Assembly (NCBI RefSeq): GCF_021155765.1
Contig: NC_060108.1
Span: 24,515,025 to 24,579,024 of the forward strand
Direction: 5' to 3'
Source of the DNA: Diprion similis
Lineage: Eukaryota; Arthropoda; Insecta; Hymenoptera; Diprionidae
Length of the DNA stretch: 64,000 nucleotides
Below are positions 24,001 through 34,000 of the stretch, piece after piece. Position 1 is the stretch's first letter. Each line of letters begins with the position of its first letter. The translations under genes were made by a program, and so were the position numbers. A model generated the notes under the pieces. That model worked only from the letters and a program-made list of their open reading frames with translations, had not been told where the DNA came from and did not search any database.

Positions 24001-25651
24001 TCTCGGTTTTGGTTGCAGGTGTGGTTTCAGAACCGTAGAGCTAAGTGGAGGAAGAAAGAGCACACGAAAAAGGGCCCTGGACGACCGGCCCACAATGCGC
24101 ATCCCCAGAGCTGCAGCGGAGAACCGATTCCTCCGGAGGAACTTAGAAGGAAGGAGCGGGAAAGACGGCAGAAGAAATTGCTCAAGGCTCTTGAAAGGCA
24201 GCAGAGAAAACTCGCCGCCAAGGTAACGATCAATGCATTTCTCACAGAATCGAGTGGTGAAGAGAAGAGGAAAAGTTTGACGCACCTTGCGCAAGAAGAC
24301 GTCAAATCCTGCTCAAGAAAAAACCGTTTGGTGCTTTATTTTCGTCGTGTACGTTGCATATACGCTTGGAGAAGCCTGTTTCAATAATCCCTTCGAAAAC
24401 TGGTTCTCTCCATTGATTACGAGCCTCACTTCAGTCTTTGTACGTTTCGTCAGATCCACCTCGTCTCGTTCCCAACGTTTTTAAAGTTCTATTTGCAAAT
24501 ATATCGGTAATTGTATCAGAAACGAATGCCCGAGGCATAATAGTTCAGGAATTGAAAATATAAACGAAAAGATTAATTAAATACTTTCGAAGAACTTTGA
24601 ATGTTAAGACACCTTGATATTATTTTCTTTTTGGTATAGAAACTTTTCTTACACACGGTAGTTTGGAAATGTAAAATTTTCAAATACCTTTTCCTCAAAC
24701 GCACCTCAAGATTTCTCTGAGTAAAAATTAACATCATACTCGAATTCGTGCCATACCTGCAGGTGCGGTTCCAAAAACTCGCGAATAGCCTTGTCAGAGT
24801 AAATTCCCGGCTAATGAAACGTCCCCGACGTATTGTTCCAGGGAATCTCCGTGGACCTGTCGACTCTGAGAGCAGAATGGGAGTCCCGAAGCGCAGCAGC
24901 GTCTGCGGGAGGTTCGCTGAGCCAGATGAACGGGTCGTTCGGTCACCTCGGCAACGCTGAAGGCAGCGTTTCCGGTTCTGGGAACGACGTAAACGAGGAA
25001 ATCGACGTGGTCGGAGGTCTCGACTCGTGCAGCGAGAGCGGCAGCGAGCAAGTCGATTCCACGGCTGACGGTTCGATCGACGGAGAGTGTCACTCGAGGT
25101 CCGGCGAGGTGGATTCGAGGCGACTTCACCCGGGTAGTCACGGGCAGAATCCGAACGGCCTGAACCTAAACCTGAACCTCAACCACCAGCAGGGCATCCA
25201 CCATTGGGGTCTGAGTCTCCTCGAGCGAAGGCGGGAGCTGCAGGTGAACCTGGGAAACGGCGGTCTGAGTACGCCGGCGAACCACCTGCAGGATCAGGAC
25301 CGAAACGGGGACGAGGAGGTGCAGAGCAGCAGCATAGATCTCTCGGTGAAGGGGCGGGAGGAGAGGAAGAGGCTGAACCCCTTTTCGATCGACAGTCTCC
25401 TTGGCAACAACAGGGTGGCAACGCCGGGAGTACAAAGTCCTCGGGTGAACTGTAACAACAATAGTAATAGTAGCAACAATTACAACAATAGCAGTAATAG
25501 CAATCACAATAAAAACAGCAGCAGCAACAACAACAACAATAATAACAGCAGCAGCAGCAGCAACAACAACGACCGTTCGATCACCCCGACGAACGGCACG
25601 TCATCCCCAATATCGCCTCTTTCCCTACCAACGTCGCCCTCGACTACGTAA
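5685..25651 (+). CDS. unc-4: unc-4 homeobox transcription factor, whole coding span (4 exons joined)
   Basis: The coding sequence joins 5685-6057, 20880-21052, 24019-24222 and 24842-25651 (1560 nt, 519 residues plus stop). The homeodomain is at residues 137-196, with the recognition-helix core WFQNRR at 184-189 (Gln at homeodomain position 50, Asn at 51). It is followed directly by [20 protein letters not shown], the hallmark extension of the UNC-4/UNCX family, which separates it from other paired-like proteins. UNC-4 proteins are nuclear DNA-binding repressors that fix neuronal identity, for example motor neuron and interneuron fates in nematodes and flies, and act with Groucho/UNC-37. The eh1-like motif in exon 4 fits that role. 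All intron phases agree (1, 0, 0) and all junctions are GT-AG. I see no frameshift or internal stop. No second homeobox lies in the window, so there is no adjacent duplicate such as the fly OdsH. Confidence 0.96.
11555..11576. repeat. Poly(A) run in intron 1
   Basis: A run of about 22 A residues. No TPRT-like feature upstream lets me call a retroposon. Confidence 0.9.
12026..12049. repeat. (GA)n microsatellite in intron 1
   Basis: A GA dinucleotide run followed by degenerate GAAA/GAGA sequence to about 12078. Such tracts are potential GAGA-factor sites, but no binding is shown. Confidence 0.9.
13193..13200 (+). repeat. Left target-site duplication ATGTACAC
   Basis: An exact 8-bp match to the sequence immediately after the element at 13816-13823. 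It marks insertion boundaries at 13201 and 13815. Confidence 0.85.
13201..13815. mobile_element. Complete MITE-like foldback DNA transposon in unc-4 intron 1
   Basis: The element starts TAGGGTGGCGCAAAAAAA and ends with the inverse, TTTTTTTGCGCCACCCTA. Inverted repeats of roughly 160 bp (about 13201-13360 against 13656-13815) can be followed by eye with scattered mismatches, sharing for example GAGTCTCGTGTGACA and CCACTCCAAAGGACAG. It is flanked by an exact 8-bp duplication, ATGTACAC, at 13193-13200 and 13816-13823. It has no coding capacity and is AT-rich with A and T homopolymers inside each arm. The 8-bp duplication suggests mobilisation by a hAT-type transposase, though the superfamily is an inference. 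The internal word GAGCGACCT/AGGTCGCTC recurs in both orientations. Confidence 0.9.
13816..13823 (+). repeat. Right target-site duplication ATGTACAC
   Basis: The partner of 13193-13200, identical at all eight positions. Confidence 0.85.
16234..16281. repeat. AAG/GAA trinucleotide-rich tract in intron 1
   Basis: Interrupted AAG repeats. Its minus-strand Phe/Ser-rich open frame is an artefact. Confidence 0.85.
19754..19775. repeat. Poly(T) run in intron 1
   Basis: About 22 T residues, lying within the 214-codon open frame at 19264-19908 and encoding poly-Phe there. This argues against that frame being a gene. Confidence 0.9.
20880..21052 (+). CDS. unc-4: unc-4 coding exon 2 (homeodomain residues 1-46)
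   Basis: The acceptor is a strong pyrimidine tract ending TTACAG at 20879, and the donor is GCT|GTAAGT at 21053. The exon encodes residues 125-182: a short acidic linker (DGESDEGGS), then the homeodomain start KRRRSRTNF and helices 1-2, including [10 protein letters not shown] and [17 protein letters not shown], ending ESRVA. Conserved positions are Arg5 (residue 141), Leu16 and Phe20. [12 protein letters not shown] is characteristic of the UNC-4 family. The codon for Gly125 is split with exon 1 (G|GG). Confidence 0.97.
21053..24018 (+). other. unc-4: unc-4 intron 2 (3.0 kb), inside the homeobox
   Basis: A consensus GTAAGT donor and TTGCAG acceptor interrupt the homeobox between codons 46 and 47, in phase 0. 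Introns at this position are widespread in paired-like homeobox genes. The interior is of mixed composition and has no repeat or exon that I can support. Confidence 0.93.
24019..24222 (+). CDS. unc-4: unc-4 coding exon 3 (recognition helix and UNC-4 extension)
   Basis: The acceptor is TTTTGGTTGCAG ending at 24018, and the donor is GCCAAG|GTAACG at 24223. The 68 codons (residues 183-250, phase 0 at both ends) start [18 protein letters not shown], which completes homeodomain helix 3. They continue through [20 protein letters not shown] and a strongly basic, probably helical segment (residues about 214-250, rich in Arg, Lys, Glu and Leu). This post-homeodomain block is the best family signature in the window. 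Confidence 0.98.
24223..24841 (+). other. unc-4: unc-4 intron 3 (619 bp)
   Basis: The donor is GTAACG (weak at +5/+6) and the acceptor is TATTGTTCCAG, in phase 0. It joins ...KLAAK to GISVDL..., so the conserved UNC-4 extension runs unbroken across the junction. The frame stays open past the donor to 24387, so intron retention would add up to 55 unrelated residues before a stop. Confidence 0.92.
24842..25651 (+). CDS. unc-4: unc-4 coding exon 4 (UNC-4 tail, co-repressor motifs, Asn/Ser-rich C-terminus)
   Basis: The acceptor is TATTGTTCCAG ending at 24841. The exon begins [14 protein letters not shown], which continues the family extension from exon 3, and runs to a TAA stop at 25649-25651 (residues 251-519). 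Next come a Ser/Gly/acidic segment (about 265-335), NLNLNLN-type repeats, SIDLSVK at 414-420 (close to the CtBP PxDLS consensus but lacking the first Pro), and PFSIDSLL with an eh1-like core FSIDSLL at 431-437. An Asn/Ser-rich tract follows at about 455-493 (DNA 25454-25570, AAC/AAT/AGC/AGT codons), then a Ser/Thr/Pro tail. The eh1 motif is the expected Groucho docking site of this family. Confidence 0.95.
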   Translation, partial: GISVDLSTLRAEWESRSAAASAGGSLSQMNGSFGHLGNAEGSVSGSGNDVNEEIDVVGGLDSCSESGSEQVDSTADGSIDGECHSRSGEVDSRRLHPGSHGQNPNGLNLNLNLNHQQGIHHWGLSLLERRRELQVNLGNGGLSTPANHLQDQDRNGDEEVQSSSIDLSVKGREERKRLNPFSIDSLLGNNRVATPGVQSPRVNCNNNSNSSNNYNNSSNSNHNKNSSSNNNNNNNSSSSSNNNDRSITPTNGTSSPISPLSLPTSPSTT

Positions 25652-25808
25652 TAAAATGCACCTCGAGACAGGGTGGAGGACGATTTTACAGATTTAAAAC
25701 GAAAGTGTAGGCAATAGGTGTAAACTATATCACTTCCAACATATCCGCATACATTTGTATTGGTCATTCACGTCGTATATAACAATATTGTATACTTGTG
25801 TAGAGAGA

Positions 25809-25815
<7 letters not shown>

Positions 25816-25873
<58 letters not shown>
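25816..25873. repeat. (GA)n microsatellite in putative 3' UTR
   Basis: A pure GA run of about 29 units, starting 165 bases after the unc-4 stop and preceded by degenerate GAGAA sequence. Confidence 0.95.
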
Positions 25874-25875
<2 letters not shown>

Positions 25876-26050
25876 TCTGTTTCAGCCTTGACTCAAAGGG
25901 TGGATACTCCTCTCGTTTCTCCCATGTATCGATTTCACGTAAATAGTGCGTTATTATACTGTGTATGTATGAAAAATGAATGAAAATAATATTATTACCT
26001 AGATTTAAAAAAAGGGCCGGATCTCCGAGGCTGAAGAACGAAAGACTGTG

Positions 26051-26056
26051 AATAAA
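26051..26056 (+). terminator. Candidate poly(A) signal AATAAA
   Basis: A canonical AATAAA hexamer lies 400 bp after the unc-4 stop, followed within 50 bases by T-rich sequence. A second hexamer overlaps the stop codon at 25650-25655. Chance hexamers are frequent in AT-rich DNA, so use is unproven. Confidence 0.35.
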
Positions 26057-26118
26057 TAATCGATTCGAACGATATATTTTATGGTTCGAAACTAGTACTT
26101 TATGTTTCTATGTAACGA

Positions 26119-26145
26119 ATTATTATTATTATTATTATTATTATT
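26119..26145. repeat. (ATT)n microsatellite
   Basis: Nine ATT/TTA units, followed by degenerate ATT-rich sequence to about 26190. Confidence 0.9.
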
Positions 26146-26360
26146 GATATCATTATTGTCATGATCATTATTAATATTATTATTATTATTTTGTATGATT
26201 GTTATAACGTACAATGTGCAATAATACGTGTTTTACCGCGATGAAGTACCTATTACTATATATATATATATTATACGCGTGATAATTCTGCCGCAGACTT
26301 ATAATATGACATCTAATATGTGTATTATGATTTGAAACGTTTGCGGTGAACTGTATTTAA

Positions 26361-26368
26361 TGTAAATA
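26361..26368 (+). promoter_or_regulatory. Pumilio-type element TGTAAATA in putative 3' UTR
   Basis: It is an exact match to the PUF-binding consensus UGUANAUA on the sense strand. It matters only if the transcript extends past the AATAAA at 26051. Single matches are expected by chance in AT-rich sequence. Confidence 0.25.
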
Positions 26369-26396
26369 GTGTAGAAATTATATAAATATATGAAAA

Positions 26397-26400
<4 letters not shown>

Positions 26401-26456
<56 letters not shown>
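26401..26456. repeat. (AT)n microsatellite
   Basis: 28 perfect AT units, self-complementary and potentially cruciform-forming. It may mark the end of the unc-4 transcribed region. Confidence 0.95.
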
Positions 26457-26459
<3 letters not shown>

Positions 26460-26460
26460 T

Positions 26461-27044
26461 ATAGGTACTTAATTAACTGACCTAATGAAACTGAGGTGAA
26501 CTTATGAAGAAAATGTTGGTGGTAAGAAGAGAGGAGAGAAAAGAAAAAAAAAACTCGAAAAAACGCAAAAATAGGAAATACCTAGTGTTCGAATGAAATA
26601 CATTATTTAAAGCAATAGTAAAAGGGTCTCGAATTGTACATATAATACGTTTACTTATAAACATAAATGTAGGTCTATACGATATATTATAATAGAGTGG
26701 GCTAGAAAAGTATATCGACGTACTATTCTTACGCACGAAATGATTTCTGATGAAAAACTTTGGCCAATTGGCTCGCGTGCGAAAATGCCATAAATGACTT
26801 GCGCAAAAAACGAAGAAGAATAAGAATGAAGGAAAGAGAAAAAGATAAGAAAAAAATACAAAAAACCAAGTACTGTATATCCATTCTAAATATATTAATT
26901 TATTCTCAAAACTGTCTTTCGTCATTTTTTTTTTTTGGCGGTCTGTATCATGTACATCTTTTCCTAAGGAAACTCGGATTACTTGAAATTCATAGCAAGT
27001 GGATTTGAAGAAGGGGAAAGAAAAATTCTAGAAAGTAGAGAAAT
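26461..27044. other. A-rich exon-free sequence downstream of unc-4
   Basis: AT-rich, with A/G-rich tracts near 26520-26580 and 26800-26870 and a T run near 26926. I see no gene, and the transcript may or may not reach here. Confidence 0.5.
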
Positions 27045-27350
27045 AGACAGATAGATAGATAGATAGATAGATAGAAGTGTTTATTCACCCTGGGACAAAT
27101 TCCCTCGGGGGACTTATAGAAATACATGTAAACAAAGAATGTGTATAAGTATAAGAATACACAAAATAAAATTGAAGAAATAAAACCATCAACAAAATTA
27201 AAACTAAAGTTAAAAAATAATACAAAAGAGGGGAGATAAAAATAAATAAAAATAAATAAATAAATAAGTAAATAAATTGGTGAAAATATAAAAATAATAG
27301 GTAAAAGTAAAAATAAGATGAGTTAAGACAGGAGAATTGATAAAACAATG
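27045..27350 (-). mobile_element. Probable 3' end of a non-LTR retrotransposon (LINE or SINE), minus strand
   Basis: Read on the minus strand, the sequence has a small hairpin (TCCCCCGAGGGA, near 27101-27112), then TCCCAGGGTG, AATAAA (27080-27085) and a (TATC)n tail at 27045-27074. A short GC-rich hairpin plus AATAAA plus a microsatellite tail is the usual 3' structure of insect non-LTR elements. The upstream body (higher coordinates) is very T-rich, with no reverse transcriptase frame, so this would be a 5'-truncated or non-autonomous copy. The right boundary is a guess. A chance arrangement is possible. Confidence 0.4.
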
Positions 27351-30300
27351 TTCAGGTGTAAAGAAACTAACAACGTCCGCGTACGACAAAAACAGAGAAA
27401 ATGACATAAAACTCGGACATACCGCAAGTATTTCAGCACCGCAATTCAATAAACATGAATCGAATATAAATAAGTAAATAAATAGATAAATAACAAGAAA
27501 CAAATAAATAATACAGCCAGGGCGAGAATTAATGACAATAGCAAAGAGAGGACTAATAAAGTACGGTTACAACAACAGCGATAAAATTAAAAAATGAAAT
27601 CAAGAAAATAAAATGAATAAAATGAGTAAATACTATGAAATGAGAGAGGCGGAGAGAGAGAGAGAGAGCGAAACAAAGAAAAAGATGGAATGAAACTCGT
27701 TACCTCAGGGTGAAAATTCTCACGAGAGTAATTTTAATTCCGTAGCAAATGAGAATCGCGAAAATTGTCTATGCGGAGTAGAGAGCTTTTCTCTTTTCTA
27801 AATCTCCACAGCTTCTTCGCTGAACTAAGAAACTCACCGTCGTGTTTTTATGCTGTCCGCCATTGAAGTGCATTCGCTGCAATTTTCGCAGGGCTACACA
27901 ATCACCGCGAATGAAGTCTGCTGCTTGCACGGTTTACGACGTGCTTGTTGTTAGACCCGCGTTAGTCTCGCGTAATTCCGAATCCGTGGTTAGATACGTA
28001 GACTTTTGCTCTCTTTCTGCGGAGCCAAACGACGCCAAGGTGTAGTATCGTCAAACTCGGAGAAAGACCATCGGATCATAATTCACGATCAATAACTCCG
28101 CGTTCCATGGGGCGGTATTTGAACTTGTGAACCCGAGGAAAACCTTCGGCATAGAATGGTATCAATCAATTTCAACCATCTAATATACCCGTCAGTCTGA
28201 TTGTGAGCGTGCTTTCATCGAATATCAATTTGCTATCTCGCGAAAATCTTGCAAGCATAAGAAAAGAAGAACGGATTTTTCCCCGCTTCATTACGCCGAG
28301 AAAATGACGAATACAAGAAATGACTGTTCTGCAAAGGAGGTAAGGAAATGATGGGAAAACACTTTCATTGTATGAATTCCTCGTTAGGCGACTAACGGCG
28401 TTCGCAGTGAAGCCAATCGGCCTCGGTGTGTCGAATGATCGGACCGGGTTCACGTCCCGTGCAATTTACACTTGGGATTGCGATTCCGCGTCCGGAAAGG
28501 TCCGTATTTGCGTTTACGATTGCGCGTTTATGCTCCGCGCGACCATGACGCTTCAACAAAGGTCCATTGTGTCTTCGAGTCACAATAAGATCCAGCGTCT
28601 CGCTAGATGAGTCCGAAGCTGGACGGTCTCGACGGGGAGAAGACTCAATTAATGAACGATTATTTCCCGCTCCCACTCGGCCGCTTTGTCCATGAAGAAT
28701 GGAGATATTAATGTTCCCGCCATTCAACTCGTGACGCGGTCAAGATTACTGCCGTGCTCAGATCCGCAAAATCGGACACTCGCCTTTTTTTTATCCTGTG
28801 ATTCAATTAACTGCACCGGGAACCCGAATCACCGAAGTCACTTGCTGCTTATGTATCGCGTTTTACTTGTAGAGAGTTGCAGAATTTCACGCGGCCATCC
28901 ATAACGGTAACAAAACCGTCAAGAAGCCGTTATGCTTATAGTGTTGAAACATTTTTGCCCGCTCGAAATAATTTGGCAAATCGCGACGCTAGGCTCCAGG
29001 TTCCATCCTTAAAAAGTCTTTCCTTCGTCTCGTTGCTTCCCATTTAATCATGTTTCACTTTTTCCTCATATCTTGGCCGTAATTCGTTGCTCTGATCCTC
29101 CGCACCACAACGAGACTATTGCGATTTAAGGCTCGTTATAGGAATTGGATAATTAAAAGCTTCTTAACTTTAAGTTACCAAAGACGTTGTTTTTTATGTT
29201 TTTTAATTTCTCAGTCACGTAAATTGGTTCAGGATCTGACTTATAACTACGACTTTTGTATCTTGTCTTAGCTGTTGGTTCGCAACTACGTTTTCAAAAT
29301 CTGTGGAAACGATAAGAAGTTCACTGCAGGGATAAAATGAAGCTAGAAACATTTTTCGAACATGACAAAGATAAGGAACAGCTAAAAACTGAATTTGAAC
29401 TTGTGTAATATACAGCATAATTAGCCGAACTTCAATGTTTAACCAAAAAAGTGAATGTAGTCTAAATTGGGGGCCTAAAAGCGATTGTACGGGCGACAAT
29501 ATGAGGTGATTGTGAAATGGAGAAGCGAACTAGGAAGTGTATGTATACGTGTGATATAATGACAAATCGGGTTCTTTTGTCGGTGTAAACTGATTGACGC
29601 GTATCCCAAAGGAGAGTCAGAGCTAGTAGACTCGTTGGTCGATCGGTGTGTAAGTGTAAGTGTAAGTAGAGAATCATCAAGCGGCTAAATTTGATACAGG
29701 GAACAATAGCTGGCGTTGGCCGAGCAGTGATTACGCGGGCCAAGCTTGGGTCGTTCCTGTGTACCTATAAGGAATCGAAAGGACCAAAGAGCAAGGTGTA
29801 AGTTGATCCAATCCAATAGATCAAGAGGCAGATGCTGCGCCGGTTATTACGAGGGGTCCATAGGTCAACTGCTCGCATAAACCATTTAGGGCTGATTGTT
29901 CCTCTCGATAGTCGATACCCGCGATATTTCCCAGAGGTATCGACTATCTCCTCGGCGCATCTCCCGTGGGTCCCGTCAGTCCTCCGGGCCCCTCGGTCCT
30001 CCGGAGCTGGGTCCGACCTCAGCCGACTGCCTACTCTGATCCTGCATATCCGCCTACACGCCGCGCCGCAAGGACGAGAATCTCGATTAAATATTAGCCT
30101 GCACGCTCACAAGGAAAGCACACATGCACGTACAAAGCAACGGGAAGCGGTAACGCTTTGCCAACGATATTTAAACGGGATCAGAAACAGATTCTACACC
30201 GCGATTAAAATACGTATAACCCACACCCCGTGCACATCGACCAGATCGTTCCTACGACCTGTATTTAACCCTGATCGACAGCCCAACCCGCGTTCGAACC

Positions 30301-33300
30301 CATTGATTGTTATTAATACCGGCCCAGGCTGCAGCTCGGAATCACGATCTCACAGAAAGTTTCTCCCCGTAACTTTCTGACACCGCGCAGCAGTCACGCA
30401 AGGATCTGTTGGTATAATGCCGATCTGGCTTCTGGTCCCACTTACGGGGCCCGTGAGTTTCCTTTCAATTTATTGTTTATGTATCCTCATCGACGGATTG
30501 TCGGAAATAAGGGTCACTTGGCGCCAAATTCCACGAAGTATTTTGCTCCTGCATACGCTTGTGATGAAGAAAAAAGCAGAGAGAGAGAGAGAGAAAGCTT
30601 TGAGCACCTCGCGATACCGCGAAATTCATGCCCGGGATGCGGAATAAATAATAATGTAAGCTAAAGCTTAATATGGGTAGACGCGTGTATGTATAATGCA
30701 TAATGCGAGCACGCATGCATGCGGAGAGCGTCCTGAGCCAAGATGAAGATTTTACGGCCTCTTATAGATATTGAAAACTTCTCCTTGCCCGGAGCGGAGA
30801 TCAGAGATAAAAAATTAATAGCCGCTTTTGGCAACCCTTCGGCTCGACTTAACTGGCGGGAACAAATTTTATTACCAAATTTTATTTCACGTACCTTGTA
30901 TAATGCGAGGCTGAGATATACATGCGAGATATTACCGCGTATGCACAGTAGAAATAAGAAAAATAATAAAACACCACCGGCTACGTCACAATATCGAGTA
31001 GATACACAAATCTTCGCAACGTGGTTATCTCCTCCTTCGTCTGTCATAAATATCTTCCCGTTTTCTTGATCCTAATCGCAACTGCCTCGCCTAGGATGTG
31101 CGCGGAGCTAGGAATATCAGACGTCTTCGATTCCTTTTACAATTCAGCCCGCTTCGGCCGCTTAACTTGAAACGCATCATCGAACAGATCGAGTTGCGAA
31201 TTGATTTCTCAGACCGCAAATCTACGTGACTGGATTAACTCTTTTTCCAACGTACTTTACACACGGCTGCTGATCAAATGCACTCTAGCTTTTTACTCAC
31301 CGATTCATATCTTTCCGGCTCAATTTAGTACCCGCAAGGCTTCTAGCCGTTGCGATACAAATTTTATGACGCAAAACGTTCACTTTGGTATACCATAGCA
31401 ACGTAGCTGAATGGCTGAGTCAACGTGATCTCAAGTCTTGTCTTAGCCAATCTCGGCTCAACCTATTACAGTCTCAAGACTCCTTCCGTGTACGCAATGA
31501 ATCACATTTTGTGGCGTCGTTTAGTTACGGCGGCACAAACCCGCGCAAGTTTTACCCAATGATTGGCAAACACACTCTAATCTCTATATAACCTCGGTGA
31601 AAAAAAAATTTCTCCAACTATGATGGATTTGACTGTCAGAAAAATCAAACATTATACCATTTGTCGATTATCTCTTATCTGCGAATGCCGACAGGTTATA
31701 GTAAAAAGCTTTCAGACCAAAAGGGTATAAATGCCTCGCACAGTCTTCGGCAAATACGATTACAGGCAGATATTTTCGTGGAAATGGAAAGCGAAAAACT
31801 ATCGGGATCACGCGTTTACTTCAACGATGGAAATCCTTCGCTCAACCGATACCAGAATCGCACTCCGGATACCACCAGTACCTACTGTTTGCTTTCTATT
31901 TAAGCCTTTCAACCTCGCTGTCATGCATCGTATAAACCTCACCGTTTCACCCACCAGATCCAGGGGTGGAACTGGATGCATGGTGGCGGCGGTAACTCAG
32001 TGGTGGATTTATGGTGAGAATATCACGACCACTCGGCAACGGCGGCTCGCAGCTTCTCCGGGATAAGTCCTGGAAACACATATACCAGCGAGCACCTCGA
32101 GGCCCCGGAGGATCCAGGAGGGCCAGGGCGCGAGGAAGAGGCGGTGCCGCCTCGTAAAACTCGGATTTACTTCATCTGGCCGGCGTGGCACGAAGTTACC
32201 TACTGCTCGCCACACATCGATGCCGAGTTATAGGCCCTCCCTCATCTCGCGGCTACACGTCGGTCAGTTCATCCCGCGTAATCTCGAGCCTCTCGCGGGA
32301 TGCTTATCAAGACGATGCACCAGCGTGTGCAGTAACGATGTGTTACTAAAAAGTATCCACCTTGCCGCGATAAAATACCGAGTTTGCTGCTTTCGATTAT
32401 ACCTCGGCGTCTGCGATCCTCCGCACTCTCGGCAAAAAGTCTGCAAGCTCATAAATATTATACAGATAAAGGGGTAGGAATGTAAGCCTTGCACTTAATC
32501 AATCAAGTTCTTAGACAGTCAGAAGTCTTGTTGGAGCTTTCGCCGTCGTCCGATTGATAGATTTTTCTTCTACACTCCGATCATTTTAGTTTCTGGTTGT
32601 CAGTCGCAGGGAGGGATGTGGATGGTTGGTGTAGTTGAAAGTATACCGAATCCCGTAGGACATAGTAATATAGTTATTATCGGCGGGGGTCCCGCGGGGC
32701 ATAAGAAAGCGACGAACCCGGCATTAAAAACCAATTTTTAGTCCCGAAAAAACCTCCGCTCCGGCATAATAACAGGCCCGGTAATCTATAGTAGGTTTTC
32801 TGTCCTGGTTCGACCTACCACCGGCCCTACGGTGAAGCGGTCTCGCCGGGTGGATAATCGGCCAAATTGATGCCCCAGCCTCCGCGGGACTTTTTTCAAT
32901 TAAAATGGCGACGACGTCGAGGAGCAGGGGGAGAACAGCTGTCGAACGAGCCTCGCAATCTGAAATGTCTATATCAGGCCCAGCCGGCCGAGACTCGGCT
33001 TAATCCGGACCAAGTTATCCCACTTTGTAAATACGATCAAGCCATCGATCTCCGATCAGCGAACCAGGATCGAAAGTACAATTCGGATCCTGATCGATCG
33101 GCGAAAGCAACGAAAAGTTTGTAATACATCCGAGGAATTCGAGGCTCTGTTTTAATTTCCCGAATTCGCCGACGCCTCGCGTTGTAAATCAAACGGGCCT
33201 GATGCCCCGAGGATGGGTCTAATAGAATCCGTCCAATTATCCCGGGCAGCCCAACCCGACTCTCTTACCTCTTGCCTATTTCTATTAGGCTTGTTCTGCC

Positions 33301-34000
33301 CCGCGTATAAGAATACAGCCAATTACTAGTCGGGGTGGGTAAAAAATGCGACCGAATCCCGGAGCGGCGGCATCCTCGGGAAATATTAGTCCGCGTCTGC
33401 TGTTCTTGTGTATTATTATTTCATCCATTACCCACATGATTACGGACCGCAGCGGTTGACACGCGATATCCGGCTTCTTCGGGGAGTCAATTGTTTTTTC
33501 AAAATTCCTGATCGTCTTTTTTCGAAAGCGGAGCTTCCCCGATCCTGGAAAATAAGGATGAGCAAAGCTCGACGGCGAAAGGAGCAAAGGTCGAATCGGT
33601 AGGGGTGCAGTACCTACGTGTAATAAAAATCTGGGAGCAGGTTAACTCGATATAAAAGCACAGAAGCTGCTCGCGTGCCCGAGGGCATTACGGTGGTAAC
33701 GGCACGCCAACTGCAGCGGGAGCGGTTTGAATTTCGAACGTTAGAGGTAATTTCATCGGCGGGGTGTTCTAATTGGTCTCTCATTACCGATGCGCGCTTG
33801 TTTCCCGCCTGTCCCACGCTGCTGCAGTTTCTGTTATGGCCCCCGTCCTCCTCCCAAAGCGTTTCTCGCATTCGGGATACCTTCGAAGGTACGTAGGTAC
33901 CTACCAACGATCGCATGTGTGCGAAACACTCCGAGTATGCGCGCGAAAACGTTCAGCTGTGCGGTGCGGAACGCGGACACACACTCCGCTATTATTGGGA
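27351..34000. other. Gene-poor downstream region
   Basis: No exon recognised. 27351-27680 is strongly A-rich (AAAT/GATA-like words) and may belong to the retroelement. The remainder alternates AT-rich and GC-richer blocks (for example 29940-30060 and 32670-32960). A 182-codon frame at 29832-30380 is Arg/Ser/Pro-rich with no domain. Confidence 0.55.

Larger units (their letters stand above)
25652..26460 (+). other. unc-4: Probable unc-4 3' UTR
   Basis: This is AT-rich sequence directly after the stop, with simple repeats (GA at 25816-25873, ATT at 26119-26145, AT at 26401-26456). Candidate poly(A) signals AATAAA occur at 25650-25655 (overlapping the stop codon) and 26051-26056. A Pumilio-type element TGTAAATA lies at 26361-26368. 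The true cleavage site is unknown, so the 3' limit is approximate. Confidence 0.45.

Noticed and set aside
29832..30380. 182-codon + strand open frame
   Set aside because: Arg/Ser/Pro-rich composition from GC-rich DNA, no domain, no start context and no splice partner.
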